Positions 1 to 8,021 of a stretch of 43,718 nt of DNA are shown piece after piece (position 1 is the first letter of the stretch; the number at the start of each line of letters is the position of its first letter). Source of the stretch: Herbaspirillum chlorophenolicum (GTDB lineage: Bacteria; Pseudomonadota; Gammaproteobacteria; Burkholderiales; Burkholderiaceae_D); assembly GCF_001189955.1 (NCBI RefSeq), contig NZ_LFLT01000036.1:1-43718 (forward strand). The letters run 5' to 3'. Under the pieces are notes generated by a model that saw nothing but the letters and a program-made list of their open reading frames with translations, was not told the DNA's origin and made no database searches. Both the position numbers and the translations under genes were made by a program.

Positions 1-9
1 CCCGGAGGG

Positions 10-108
10 TTCGGATGAGAAGGGGCGCATTGCGGCGTTGCGGCGCTTGCGCAGGGCACCACCCTGCGCGGCGCACCGCGCCTTGCACTGCACCCCTTCT
101 CATCCGAA
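10..108. repeat. Large inverted repeat, perfect 16-bp arms
   Basis: The arms at 10-25 (TTCGGATGAGAAGGGG) and 93-108 are exact reverse complements. They enclose 67 nt that themselves hold an 8-bp hairpin, GCGCAGGG/CCCTGCGC at 49-56 and 62-69. No T-tract follows on either strand, so a simple intrinsic terminator is unlikely. It may be a REP-like element or the 3' structure of a transcript entering from outside the window. The pairing is seen directly; the function is unknown. Confidence 0.7.
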
Positions 109-129
109 CGCGGGGGCTGAAAGAGTACA

Positions 130-151
130 TAACACGCTCTGGTGTGTTATA
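130..151. promoter_or_regulatory. Operator-like inverted repeat upstream of the patatin gene
   Basis: ATAACAC at 130-136 and GTGTTAT at 145-151 form a perfect 7-bp inverted repeat with an 8-nt spacer, 108 bp before the patatin start codon. The geometry suits a dimeric repressor or activator. No regulator gene lies beside it in the window, so the cognate protein is unknown. Confidence 0.35.
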
Positions 152-258
152 CCATGCTTAGTGCAGTGCAGCATAAACTTGTCCGATGACAGAAAAATGA
201 CATATCGGCAGGACAATAGTGTATCCGGCGGGAGGACATTGAGTCTCGAAAGGACATC

Positions 259-1275
259 ATGCAAAACAAGATTGTCAGTCTGGCCCTGCAAGGCGGCGGT
301 TCGCACGGCGCCTTCACCTGGGGCGTTTTGGACGGTTTGCTGGAAGATGGCCGCCTCGCGTTCGAGGGTATCAGCGGCGCTTCTGCAGGCGCCATGAACG
401 CTGTGGTGATGACGCAAGGCTATGTGCAGGATGGCCGTGAAGGCGCGCGTGCCGCGCTGGAACGTTTCTGGACCAGCCTCTCGACACGCGAGCCCTTCGA
501 TTTCATCCAGCCCGATGTCGCTGCGGCCGTGGCCAATCCCGCTCCCATCCCGGGCATGCGGACCTTGCTGGCGATGACGCGCTTTTTCTCCCCTACACAG
601 TTGAACCCGCTGGACATCAATCCCCTGCGCGACATCCTCATCGAGCAGGTCGATTTCGAACGGCTGCGCGAGCAGCGCGATGTCAAGCTGTTCATCGCCG
701 CGACCCAGGTCAGCACCGGCATCCTGAAGATTTTCCGTAACCGTGATCTGTCGGTAGATGTGCTACTGGCTTCGGCTTGTTTGCCTTCATTCCATCGGCC
801 GATCGAGATCGATGGCGAGGCCTATTGGGATGGCGGCTTGACCGCCAATCCACCGATCTTTCCGTTGCTGCATGCCTGTTCCGCGCGCGACGTGATGGTG
901 GTGCTGCTGCATCCTAGCCGGCGTGCGGGTACGCCGGCCACCAGCCATGACATCGGCCAGCGTCTCTCCGAGATCAGCTTCAGCTCGGCATTCTTCACCG
1001 AACTGAGCGCACTGGCGCTGGCCAAGCGCGAGGCTGAGAATTCCGCGGTGGCCTTCGGTTCGCTGGAGCGGCGCCTGCGCCAGCTCAACATGCACATGAT
1101 CGACGCCAATGAGCTGATGGAGCAATTGACCAACCTCTCCAAGCTCAATACGCAAGCCAGCTTTATCCGCAGCCTGCACCAGCAGGGACGCGAGCGGGCA
1201 TCGGAGTGGCTGGAGCAGAATTTTGCGCGTATCGGCAAGGAGTCCACCTTCGACCTGGGGCGTTTCCTGCAATAA
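259..1275 (+). CDS. Patatin-like phospholipase family protein
   Basis: Predicted serine lipid acyl hydrolase of the patatin fold. The family signature is complete: a glycine-rich oxyanion loop GGGSHG at residues 12-17, the nucleophile elbow GASAG at 40-44 with Ser42, and the DGG motif at 191-193 supplying the catalytic Asp191 of the Ser-Asp dyad. The 338 residues are normal for bacterial one-domain patatins. No signal peptide or transmembrane segment is visible, so it is probably cytosolic or carried out by another route. The ATG at 259 follows an AAAGGA ribosome binding site. It is a single gene, ending 93 bp before the next gene on the same strand. Family and catalytic residues are secure; the substrate (phospholipid, lysophospholipid or acyl-CoA) cannot be read from the sequence. 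Confidence 0.9.
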   Translation: MQNKIVSLALQGGGSHGAFTWGVLDGLLEDGRLAFEGISGASAGAMNAVVMTQGYVQDGREGARAALERFWTSLSTREPFDFIQPDVAAAVANPAPIPGMRTLLAMTRFFSPTQLNPLDINPLRDILIEQVDFERLREQRDVKLFIAATQVSTGILKIFRNRDLSVDVLLASACLPSFHRPIEIDGEAYWDGGLTANPPIFPLLHACSARDVMVVLLHPSRRAGTPATSHDIGQRLSEISFSSAFFTELSALALAKREAENSAVAFGSLERRLRQLNMHMIDANELMEQLTNLSKLNTQASFIRSLHQQGRERASEWLEQNFARIGKESTFDLGRFLQ

Positions 1276-1368
1276 GCGGCTTAGGCGCCGATATGCGCAC
1301 TTCACGCACGATCGTTCTAATTTGTCTATACTCTGCTGCTTCATCCATGCAGCACGACAGAGACGACC

Positions 1369-2274
1369 ATGACCCAGCCTCGCGCCAACGATAAACCATC
1401 CCGATCGGAATTCCTGCAGGTGCGCGGCCTGCGCTACCACGTGCGCCACTGGGGCAATCCCGGCGCGCCGAAGATCTTCATGCTGCATGGCTGGATGGAT
1501 GTCTCGGCCTCGTTCCAGTTCATGGTGGATGCGCTGCAGGGCGACTGGCATGTGATCGCCCCCGATTGGCGTGGTTTCGGTTTGTCTGAACGCACCCATG
1601 CCGATTCCTACTGGTTCCCCGATTACCTGGCGGATCTCGACGCCATCCTGGCGCACTATGCGGGCGAGGAGGCCATCGACTTGCTGGGCCACAGCATGGG
1701 CGGCAATGTCGCCTCCCTGTATGCCGGCGTGCGGCCGCAGCGTATCCGCCGGCTGATCAACCTGGAAGGTCTGGGCCTGCCTTCGGCCAAGGCCGAGCAG
1801 GCGCCGGGCCGCTTCGCGCAATGGATGGACGAGGTGCGCAACCGTCCGCTCATGCGTGGCTACGATTCGCTGCAAGAAGTGGCGGCACGGCTGCAAAAGA
1901 ACAATGCGCGGCTGTCCGACGAGCGCGCCGCCTTCCTGGCGCCGCATTGGGCGGCGCAGGATGCGGCCGGCCTCTGGCAGATACTGGGCGATCCGGCGCA
2001 CAAGCAGGTCAGCCCCATCCTCTACCGGGTCGATGAAATGACGGCCTGCTGGAGCCGCATCGCGGCGCCGGTGCTCTGGATCGAAGCCAAGGAGAGCGAC
2101 ATCTGGCGCTTCTTCGGCCAGCATGCGTTGATGCGCGACGAAATCGATCGCCGCATCGGCTTCATTCCGAAGGTGCAGGTAGAGATGGTCGGTGACGCCG
2201 GCCACATGCTGCACCACGACCAGCCTGAGCTGCTGGCGACGCTGATCGAACGCTTCCTGGCCCAGCCGGCCTGA
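1369..2274 (+). CDS. Alpha/beta hydrolase
   Basis: Alpha/beta-hydrolase-fold enzyme of 301 residues. The oxyanion-hole motif HGW is at residues 40-42, the nucleophile elbow GHSMGG at 107-112 with Ser109, and the likely catalytic His279 in GHMLHHDQPE near the C-terminus. The cap region (about 130-220) contains several Trp residues, as in epoxide hydrolase- or esterase-like members. There is no signal peptide, so it is presumably cytosolic. A TATACT hexamer at 1327-1332 could be the -10 box, but no good -35 is seen. Substrate unknown: esterase, lactonase and haloalkane or epoxide hydrolase are all compatible with the fold. Confidence 0.88.
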   Translation: MTQPRANDKPSRSEFLQVRGLRYHVRHWGNPGAPKIFMLHGWMDVSASFQFMVDALQGDWHVIAPDWRGFGLSERTHADSYWFPDYLADLDAILAHYAGEEAIDLLGHSMGGNVASLYAGVRPQRIRRLINLEGLGLPSAKAEQAPGRFAQWMDEVRNRPLMRGYDSLQEVAARLQKNNARLSDERAAFLAPHWAAQDAAGLWQILGDPAHKQVSPILYRVDEMTACWSRIAAPVLWIEAKESDIWRFFGQHALMRDEIDRRIGFIPKVQVEMVGDAGHMLHHDQPELLATLIERFLAQPA

Positions 2275-2301
2275 GGCTGCCGTGCCGTGGCATTGCGTCT
2301 T

Positions 2302-2320
2302 CGTGCGGCGACGCCGCACG
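2302..2320. repeat. Perfect hairpin after the hydrolase gene
   Basis: CGTGCGGCG and CGCCGCACG flank a single A, 28 bp after the hydrolase stop codon. It is very GC-rich and has no following U-run, so it could be a mRNA 3'-end stabiliser or a weak terminator. A TACAAT hexamer at 2332-2337 just after it may be the -10 box of the PHP gene. Confidence 0.4.
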
Positions 2321-2423
2321 TCGATGCGCGGTACAATGGATAACGTTTCCAGCCTGTTTTGCAGCTTGTCTGACCGGTGGTGGCCATAAGCGACCAGCCC
2401 GGTATCCAGCCTGCTCTATCCTT

Positions 2424-3266
2424 ATGTCCCAGCTCAAGTTCGACCTGCATTGCCACTCCAACGTCTCCGACGGCCTGTTGCCGCCGGAAGGGGTGGCGGC
2501 GCGCGCCAAAGCCAATGGCGTGGATGTATGGGCGCTGACCGACCACGATGAACTGGGCGGTGTGGCGCGCGCGAGGGCGGAGGCCGAGGCACTGGGCATG
2601 CACTACGTGGCCGGCGTGGAAATCTCGATCACCTGGGCCGGGCAAACGGTGCATATCGTGGGATTGCGGGTCGATGAAACCAATCGTACGCTGATCGAGG
2701 GTTTGGCCGCCACGCGTAACGGCCGTGAGCGCCGTGCGCGCGAGATCGCGAGCGAGCTGGAAAAGGTTGGCATCTGCGGCACCTTCGACGGCGCGCTCAA
2801 GCATGTCGGCAACCCGGATTTGATCTCGCGCACGCACTTCGCACGTTACATGGTCGAAGCAGGGCACTGCGCCGATACCAGAGAGGTATTTGCCAATTAT
2901 CTCACCGAGGGCAAGCCGGGCTACGTGCCTCATCGCTGGGCCACGCTGAAGGAATCGGTGGACTGGATACGCGGCGCCGGCGGCGTGGCGGTGATCGCCC
3001 ACCCGGGGCGCTACAAATATACGCAAACGCAATTCGGCGCGTTGTTCGACGAATTCAAGCAATTGGGCGGCGCCGCCATCGAAGTCAATACCGGCAGCCA
3101 TACGCCGGAGCAATACGAGGAATATGCGCAGATAGCGCGCAGTTACGGTTTCCTGGCCTCGATGGGGTCCGATTTCCACGGCCCGGGCGAATCGCGGGTC
3201 GATTTGGGCGGTTTGCCGCCGTTGCCCAAGGGCCTTACGCCTGTGTGGCATGACTGGGGCTTGTAA
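2424..3266 (+). CDS. PHP-domain phosphoesterase (YciV/RNase AM family)
   Basis: Metal-dependent PHP (polymerase and histidinol phosphatase) enzyme. The N-terminus shows DLHCHS with metal ligands His9 and His11, Asp16 in the SDG turn, and TDHDE at 39-43. HPGRY in the middle and GSDFHGPG near the C-terminus complete the trinuclear metal site. The 280 residues match the YciV/TrpH family, whose members act as 3',5'-nucleoside bisphosphate phosphatases and as a 5'-3' exoribonuclease maturing rRNA. As in E. coli, a yciO homologue lies nearby, although htpX intervenes here. The ATG has no obvious Shine-Dalgarno sequence. The family is secure; the choice between small-molecule phosphatase and RNase activity is by analogy. 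Confidence 0.9.
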   Translation: MSQLKFDLHCHSNVSDGLLPPEGVAARAKANGVDVWALTDHDELGGVARARAEAEALGMHYVAGVEISITWAGQTVHIVGLRVDETNRTLIEGLAATRNGRERRAREIASELEKVGICGTFDGALKHVGNPDLISRTHFARYMVEAGHCADTREVFANYLTEGKPGYVPHRWATLKESVDWIRGAGGVAVIAHPGRYKYTQTQFGALFDEFKQLGGAAIEVNTGSHTPEQYEEYAQIARSYGFLASMGSDFHGPGESRVDLGGLPPLPKGLTPVWHDWGL

Positions 3267-3283
3267 GCCGGCTGTTGCCAACT

Positions 3284-3312
3284 CTTGAATTTCCGGTAGA
3301 GAATCCTATCTA
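3284..3312 (+). promoter_or_regulatory. Sigma-32-type heat-shock promoter for htpX
   Basis: CTTGAAT at 3284-3290, a 13-bp spacer, then TCCTATCTA at 3304-3312. This closely follows the heat-shock consensus (CTTGAAA, 13-14 bp, CCCCATnTA) with about three mismatches. It ends 30 bp before the htpX start codon. htpX is a known sigma-32 regulon gene in enterobacteria, which strengthens the call. Confidence 0.7.
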
Positions 3313-3342
3313 ATAACCACTTTCCCGATAGGAGTTTTCCCA

Positions 3343-4218
3343 ATGAAACGAATCTTGCTGTTTATTGCGACCAACATTGCCGTGCTGGTTGTGATGAGCG
3401 TCATCTTGTCGTTGCTGGGCGTGGATCGCTTCCTCACACAGGCCGGCCTGAACCTGCCGATGCTGCTGGTGTTTTCGCTGGTGGTCGGCTTCACCGGGTC
3501 GATTATTTCCTTGCTGATGAGCAAGAGCATGGCCAAGTGGTCGACCGGCGCGCGCGTGATTGAAACGCCGGTCAACGGTACCGAGGTCTGGCTGGTCCAG
3601 ACCGTCGGCACGCTGGCCCAGCGCGCCGGTATCGGCATGCCCGAGGTGGCGGTGTACGATGGCGAACCCAATGCCTTTGCTACCGGCGCCTTCCGCGACT
3701 CGGCATTGGTGGCGGTGTCCACCGGGCTCTTGCAAAGCATGACCAAGGACGAGGTGGAAGCGGTGCTGGGCCACGAAGTCGCCCACATCGCCAATGGCGA
3801 CATGGTGACCATGACGCTGATCCAGGGCGTGGTGAACACCTTCGTGGTCTTCCTTTCGCGCGTAGTCGGTTATTTTGTCGACTCGGCCTTGCGCCGCAAT
3901 AATGATAATTCCGGTCCCGGTATCGGCTATATGGTGACCGTGATGGTGTGCCAGATCGTATTCGGTATCGGCGCCTCGATCATCGTGGCCTGGTTCTCGC
4001 GCCAGCGCGAATTCCGTGCCGATGCCGGCTCGGCGCGCCTCTTGGGCAGCCCGCAGCCGATGATCCAGGCACTGGCGCGACTGGGCGGCTCCAGTCCCGC
4101 CGGCCTGCCGCAGTCGATGGCGGCCATGGGCATCAGCGACAAGCCGGGCATCATGGAGCTGTTCTCGACGCACCCGCCGTTGGAGCAGCGTATCGCGGCC
4201 CTGCGCGGCCAGCGTTAA
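3343..4218 (+). CDS. htpX: Heat-shock zinc metalloprotease HtpX
   Basis: Integral inner-membrane M48 protease that degrades misfolded membrane proteins alongside FtsH. Two hydrophobic segments lie at about residues 4-25 and 38-60. The HEXXH zinc site HEVAH is at 144-148, the third zinc ligand is probably the Glu in REFRAD (about residue 222), and further membrane segments lie at about 155-175 and 190-215. The active site faces the cytoplasm in this family. The 291 residues are typical. AGGAG precedes the ATG. It is a self-contained transcription unit, with a sigma-32-like promoter just upstream and a strong hairpin terminator just downstream, placed between yciV- and yciO-type genes that are neighbours in other genomes. 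Confidence 0.97.
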   Translation: MKRILLFIATNIAVLVVMSVILSLLGVDRFLTQAGLNLPMLLVFSLVVGFTGSIISLLMSKSMAKWSTGARVIETPVNGTEVWLVQTVGTLAQRAGIGMPEVAVYDGEPNAFATGAFRDSALVAVSTGLLQSMTKDEVEAVLGHEVAHIANGDMVTMTLIQGVVNTFVVFLSRVVGYFVDSALRRNNDNSGPGIGYMVTVMVCQIVFGIGASIIVAWFSRQREFRADAGSARLLGSPQPMIQALARLGGSSPAGLPQSMAAMGISDKPGIMELFSTHPPLEQRIAALRGQR

Positions 4219-4235
4219 CATAAGCAAGCGACAGG

Positions 4236-4261
4236 AACGGCGGTGGCGACACCGCCGTTTT
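4236..4261 (+). terminator. Rho-independent terminator of htpX
   Basis: A 10-bp stem AACGGCGGTG/CACCGCCGTT with a GCGA tetraloop, followed by TTTTGCATTTTT. It starts 18 bp after the htpX stop codon. Confidence 0.85.
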
Positions 4262-4293
4262 GCATTTTTCGGATATGAGTTGAAAGTGATGTC

Positions 4294-4929
4294 ATGAGTC
4301 AGTTTTTCGAAATCCATCCCGACAATCCTCAATTGCGCCTGATCAAGCAGGCGGCGCAGATCATCCACAAGGGGGGGGTGGTCGCCTTGCCGACCGATTC
4401 CTGCTATGCGCTGGTCTGCCAGCTGGACAACAAGGACGCAGTCGAACGCGTGCGCCGTATCCGCGGCGTGGACGACAAGCATCATCTGACGCTCCTGTGC
4501 CGCGACTTGTCTGAAATTTCCCAGTACGCCAAGGTCGACAACCGCCAGTACCGCTTGCTCAAGGCCGCCACGCCGGGCGCCTATACCTTCATTCTGGAGG
4601 CCACCAAGGAAGTCCCGCGCCGCCTTTCCCACCCCTCGCGCAAGACCATCGGCCTGCGCGTGCCGCAGAACCGTATCGCCCACATGCTGCTGGAAGAGCT
4701 GGGCCAGCCGCTCCTGGGCACCACCCTGAACCTGCCGGACGACGAATTGCCGCTGACCAACGCCGACGACATCCGCGCCCAGCTGGAAAAGCAGATCGAA
4801 CTGGTGATCGACAGCGGGGCCTGCAGCCTGGAGCCCACCACGGTGATCGACCTCACCGATGACAACGAAGTGGTGCTGGTGCGCCAGGGTCGGGGCGATG
4901 CCAGTATCTTCGGCCTGCAGGCGGCCTGA
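4294..4929 (+). CDS. yciO: YciO/YrdC/Sua5-family protein (YciO-type)
   Basis: YrdC-like protein of 211 residues aligning from the first residue with E. coli YciO: it shares the MSQFF..HPDNPQ start, the KGGVVALPTDSCYAL nucleotide-binding segment near 27-41, TPGAYTFIL, KEVPRRL, RKTIGLRVP and PTTVIDLTDD. The superfamily binds ATP and RNA; Sua5/TsaC members make threonylcarbamoyl-AMP for tRNA t6A, while the role of YciO itself is less clear. No Sua5 C-terminal domain is present. It heads the yciO - site-2 protease - trpS run, and no strong Shine-Dalgarno sequence precedes the ATG. Calling it the cell's main t6A synthase would be premature, because a separate TsaC may exist elsewhere. Confidence 0.92.
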   Translation: MSQFFEIHPDNPQLRLIKQAAQIIHKGGVVALPTDSCYALVCQLDNKDAVERVRRIRGVDDKHHLTLLCRDLSEISQYAKVDNRQYRLLKAATPGAYTFILEATKEVPRRLSHPSRKTIGLRVPQNRIAHMLLEELGQPLLGTTLNLPDDELPLTNADDIRAQLEKQIELVIDSGACSLEPTTVIDLTDDNEVVLVRQGRGDASIFGLQAA

Positions 4930-4953
4930 GCGCCTGTCCGCAATTCCCCAGCA

Positions 4954-4989
4954 GGGCCGGGTTCCGAAGTTTTGGAATTTCCCCGGCCC
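4954..4989. repeat. GC-rich hairpin between yciO and the site-2 protease gene
   Basis: GGGCCGGG at 4954-4961 pairs with CCCGGCCC at 4982-4989, and an inner TTCC/GGAA extends the stem around an 8-nt loop. No T-run follows. TAAAAT at 5006-5011 is close to the next start codon and may be a -10 box. The hairpin may separate transcripts or stabilise the upstream mRNA. Confidence 0.45.
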
Positions 4990-5019
4990 GGTCTTGCCTC
5001 TCTGATAAAATCCCCGCCC

Positions 5020-5682
5020 ATGAACGATCTCATCCAGACTGTCGCGGTGTATGCGCTTCCCGTTTTGTTCGCCATTACACTGCACGAGGCAGCGCACGCC
5101 TACGCGGCAAAGTTTTTCGGTGACAACACGGCGTATTCGATGGGGCGCATGAGCCTCAATCCGCTCAAGCACATCGACCCCTTCGGCACCATCCTGATCC
5201 CGGTACTGCTGTATTTCGCTACCAGCGGCGCCTTCCTGTTCGGCTATGCCAAGCCGGTGCCGATCAATTTCGGCCATTTGCGCCGTCCTAAGCGCGACAT
5301 GGCCTGGGTGGCGCTGGCCGGGCCGGGCGCCAATTTCCTGATGGCGCTGCTGTGGACGCTGGTGATCTACGGGCTGGTGCTGGGCGGCGTGCAAGAGGAG
5401 TTCTTCATGCTCATGGCCAAGGCCGGCGTGCTGACCAACCTGGTCATGTTTGCCTTCAACCTGTTCCCGATCCCGCCGCTGGACGGCGGACGCGTGCTGA
5501 CCAGCCTGTTGCCGAACAAATATGCGTATAAATTCGCGCAGATCGAACCCTACGGCTTTTTCATCGTGATGGCGCTGGTGCTCCTCAAGGTGATCTACAC
5601 TTGGTGGATGGCGCCGGTCATGTATGCCGCAAGCCTGTTGCTGCAACTGATTACGTACCCGATCACTTTCCTGTTCCATTGA
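5020..5682 (+). CDS. Site-2 protease family membrane metalloprotease (M50)
   Basis: Small M50 intramembrane zinc protease of 220 residues. HEAAH at 22-26 supplies two His ligands and the catalytic Glu, and NLFPIPPLDGGRV at 147-159 carries the third ligand Asp155. About five to six hydrophobic segments cover the rest, and no PDZ domain is present, which puts it in the compact group rather than with RseP. The ATG at 5020 is chosen because the open frame upstream (from 4972) runs through the intergenic hairpin region and would add a Pro-rich, non-conserved tail. The physiological substrate is unknown for this group. Its place between yciO and trpS is conserved in related genomes, to my knowledge. 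Confidence 0.9.
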   Translation: MNDLIQTVAVYALPVLFAITLHEAAHAYAAKFFGDNTAYSMGRMSLNPLKHIDPFGTILIPVLLYFATSGAFLFGYAKPVPINFGHLRRPKRDMAWVALAGPGANFLMALLWTLVIYGLVLGGVQEEFFMLMAKAGVLTNLVMFAFNLFPIPPLDGGRVLTSLLPNKYAYKFAQIEPYGFFIVMALVLLKVIYTWWMAPVMYAASLLLQLITYPITFLFH

Positions 5683-5712
5683 ACAGCCACTGCCAAGAAC
5701 ACAGCCACCGCC

Positions 5713-6912
5713 ATGTATCCTGACCGAGTCGTCTCCGGCATGCGCCCCACGGGCGCGCTGCATCTGGGCCACTATCACGGCGCCCTGAAGAACTGGGTGA
5801 AGTTGCAATCCGAATTGCCTTGCCTGTTCTTCGTCGCAGACTGGCATGCGTTGACCACCCACTACGACGATCCGTCCGTCATCGAAACCAGTACCTGGGA
5901 AATGGTGATCGACTGGCTCGCTGCCGGCGTCGACCCTTCGCAGTCGACCCTGTTCATCCAGTCGCGCGTGCCCGAGCATGCCGAGCTGCACCTGCTGCTG
6001 TCGATGGCCACGCCGCTGGGCTGGCTGGAGCGCGTGCCGACCTACAAGGACCAGCAGGAAAAGCTGTCCGACCGCGACCTGGCGACCTACGGCTTCCTCG
6101 GTTATCCATTGCTGCAGGCCGCCGATGTGCTGATCTACCGCGCCAGCCAGGTGCCGGTAGGCGAGGACCAGGTGCCGCATATCGAAATCATGCGCGAGAT
6201 CGCGCGCCGCTTTAACCACCTGTACGGCAAGGAAAAGGGTTTCGAAGAGAAGGCCCGCGCGGCCGTCAAGAAACTGGGCGGCAAGCGCTCCAAGCTGTAT
6301 CTGGAACTGCGCACGCAATTCCAGGAGAAGGGCGATGACGAAGCGCTGGAGCAGGCCAAGGCGATGCTGGACGATGCGCAGAACCTGTCGATGATCGACC
6401 GTGAGCGTTTGTTCGGCTACCTCGAAGGCAGCCGCAAGCTGATCCTGACCGAGCCGCAGGCGCTGCTGACGGAAGCGTCGCGCCTGCCGGGGCTGGATGG
6501 CGCCAAGATGTCCAAGAGCTACGGCAATGCCATCGCCCTGCGCGAAGACAAGGAATCGGTCACGAAAAAGGTGCGCACCATGCCGACCGACCCGCAGCGC
6601 GTGCGCCGCAGCGATGCCGGAGATCCGGACAAATGCCCGGTATGGCAATTCCACATGGTGTATTCTCCGCCTCAGGTGCAGGAATGGGCTGCCAAGGGGT
6701 GCCGTTCAGCCGGGATCGGTTGCCTGGAATGCAAGCAGCCGGTAATCGATGCCATCTTGCAAGAGCAGCAACCGATGCTGGAACGGGCGCAGCCTTACCT
6801 GGACGACCCGTCCCTGGTGCGGGCGATTGTGGCCGATGGCTGCGAAAAGGCGCGTAAATTGGCGCAAGACACCATGCGCGACGTGCGCGAGTCGATGGGG
6901 CTGGGGTATTGA
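5713..6912 (+). CDS. trpS: Tryptophanyl-tRNA synthetase
   Basis: Class I aminoacyl-tRNA synthetase charging tRNA-Trp. The HIGH motif is HLGH at 17-20 and the KMSKS motif is exact at 265-269. At 399 residues it is about 65 longer than E. coli TrpS. The extra material lies mainly at about 165-245, a charged, helix-rich insertion before KMSKS; a Cys cluster (GCRSAGIGCLEC) follows at about 330-340. This long form is usual in betaproteobacteria. The gene follows the site-2 protease by 30 bp and is probably co-transcribed. There is no clear Shine-Dalgarno sequence before the ATG. High confidence in function. Confidence 0.98.
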   Translation: MYPDRVVSGMRPTGALHLGHYHGALKNWVKLQSELPCLFFVADWHALTTHYDDPSVIETSTWEMVIDWLAAGVDPSQSTLFIQSRVPEHAELHLLLSMATPLGWLERVPTYKDQQEKLSDRDLATYGFLGYPLLQAADVLIYRASQVPVGEDQVPHIEIMREIARRFNHLYGKEKGFEEKARAAVKKLGGKRSKLYLELRTQFQEKGDDEALEQAKAMLDDAQNLSMIDRERLFGYLEGSRKLILTEPQALLTEASRLPGLDGAKMSKSYGNAIALREDKESVTKKVRTMPTDPQRVRRSDAGDPDKCPVWQFHMVYSPPQVQEWAAKGCRSAGIGCLECKQPVIDAILQEQQPMLERAQPYLDDPSLVRAIVADGCEKARKLAQDTMRDVRESMGLGY

Positions 6913-6924
6913 TGCCGAAGCGGA

Positions 6925-6982
6925 AAGGGCTGTGCAGCCCTTGTCCACATGCCGGAAAGCTTACGTCCGGTCCGGTTTTTTT
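6925..6982 (+). terminator. Possible terminator region after trpS
   Basis: The first hairpin is AAGGGCT/AGCCCTT with a GTGC loop at 6925-6942. A second weaker stem, CCGGA/TCCGG (6952-6956 with 6966-6970 or 6971-6975), is followed by seven T residues at 6976-6982. The T-run and stems fit intrinsic termination, but the second stem is only 5 bp. Confidence 0.45.
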
Positions 6983-7012
6983 ACTTCCGCTTTCATCTAT
7001 CCGCCCCGCGAA

Positions 7013-7043
7013 TTGACCGATCCCGGCCTCTATCCGCTACAAT
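7013..7043 (+). promoter_or_regulatory. Candidate promoter of dapA-bamC-MBL
   Basis: TTGACC at 7013-7018 and TACAAT at 7038-7043, separated by 19 bp, which is long for sigma-70. It lies between the putative trpS terminator and the dapA start. Confidence 0.4.
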
Positions 7044-7084
7044 CGGTCTTTTATTTCTGACCATACTTCAAAAGTACGCACATC

Positions 7085-7963
7085 ATGATCAAGGGTAGCA
7101 TTGTTGCAATCGTCACTCCCATGCATCCGGACGGCAGCCTCGATTTCGACGGCCTGCGCAAACTGATCGACTGGCACATCGCCGAGGGAACCGACAGCAT
7201 CGTCATCGTCGGCACTACCGGCGAGTCGCCCACTGTTTCGATGGAAGAACACTGCGAACTGATCAAGGTCGCGGTGGAGCATACTGCCAAACGCATTCCC
7301 ATCATCGCCGGCACCGGCGGCAACTCGACGGCTGAGGCCATCGAACTGACCGAGTTCGCCAAGAAGATCGGCGCCGACGCTTCGCTGCAGGTCGTGCCTT
7401 ACTACAATCGCCCGACCCAGGAAGGCATGTATCTTCACTTCAAGAAGATTGCCGAGTCGGTCGACCTGCCGGTCATCCTGTACAACGTGCCAGGCCGCAC
7501 CGTGGCCGATATGAGCAACGAAACCATCCTGCGCCTGGCGCAAGTGAAGGGCATCGTCGGCGTCAAGGACGCCACCGGCAACATCGGCCGCGGCACCGAC
7601 CTGATTCGCCTGGCGCCGAAATCGTTCGCCATCTATTCCGGCGACGACCCGACCGCGATTGCTCTCATGCTGTACGGTGGCGCCGGCAACATCTCGGTTA
7701 CCGCCAACGTCGCGCCGCGCGACATGCATGAACTGTGCGTGGCTGCCATGGGCGGCAACATCGCGCGTGCGGTCGAACTGAACAACAAGCTGCTGCCATT
7801 GCATAACAAACTGTTTGTCGAACCCAATCCGGTGCCGCTGAAGTGGGCCATGCAGGAGATGGGTTTGATCGGTTCCGGCATGCGCTTGCCGCTGGCGCCG
7901 CTGGGCGCCGGCTTCCACGATACCGTGCGCGCGGCTTTGCGCGAGTCGGGTGTATTAAAATAA
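7085..7963 (+). CDS. dapA: 4-hydroxy-tetrahydrodipicolinate synthase
   Basis: Condenses pyruvate with aspartate semialdehyde, the first committed step of lysine and meso-diaminopimelate synthesis, in the cytosol. All catalytic residues sit at the same numbers as in E. coli: Thr44-Thr45 (GTTGES), Tyr107, Tyr133 (LYNVPGR, with Arg138 for substrate carboxylate) and the Schiff-base lysine Lys161 in GVKDATGN. The 292 residues equal the family standard. The ATG lacks a strong Shine-Dalgarno sequence. The same dapA-bamC order is found in E. coli, and bamC starts 58 bp downstream here. Confidence 0.98.
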   Translation: MIKGSIVAIVTPMHPDGSLDFDGLRKLIDWHIAEGTDSIVIVGTTGESPTVSMEEHCELIKVAVEHTAKRIPIIAGTGGNSTAEAIELTEFAKKIGADASLQVVPYYNRPTQEGMYLHFKKIAESVDLPVILYNVPGRTVADMSNETILRLAQVKGIVGVKDATGNIGRGTDLIRLAPKSFAIYSGDDPTAIALMLYGGAGNISVTANVAPRDMHELCVAAMGGNIARAVELNNKLLPLHNKLFVEPNPVPLKWAMQEMGLIGSGMRLPLAPLGAGFHDTVRAALRESGVLK

Positions 7964-8021
7964 CGGACTTGGCTGCTTCGGCCGTCTTCTGAAAAACGAT
8001 CCCGCTTTCAATAGTAACGAT

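Noticed and set aside
2298..2314. 17-bp match (inverted) between 2298-2314 and about 21578-21594
   Set aside because: One copy is inside the signal-peptide region of the NodT gene; a single match of this length in a GC-rich 44-kb window can arise by chance.
787..2319. 510-codon - strand frame across the patatin and hydrolase genes
   Set aside because: Antisense shadow without motifs or a ribosome site.
3310..6654. 1114-codon open frame on the - strand
   Set aside because: It lies antisense to htpX, yciO, the site-2 protease and trpS. Long antisense frames are expected in GC-rich genes, and its Gln/His/Arg-rich translation has no domain.
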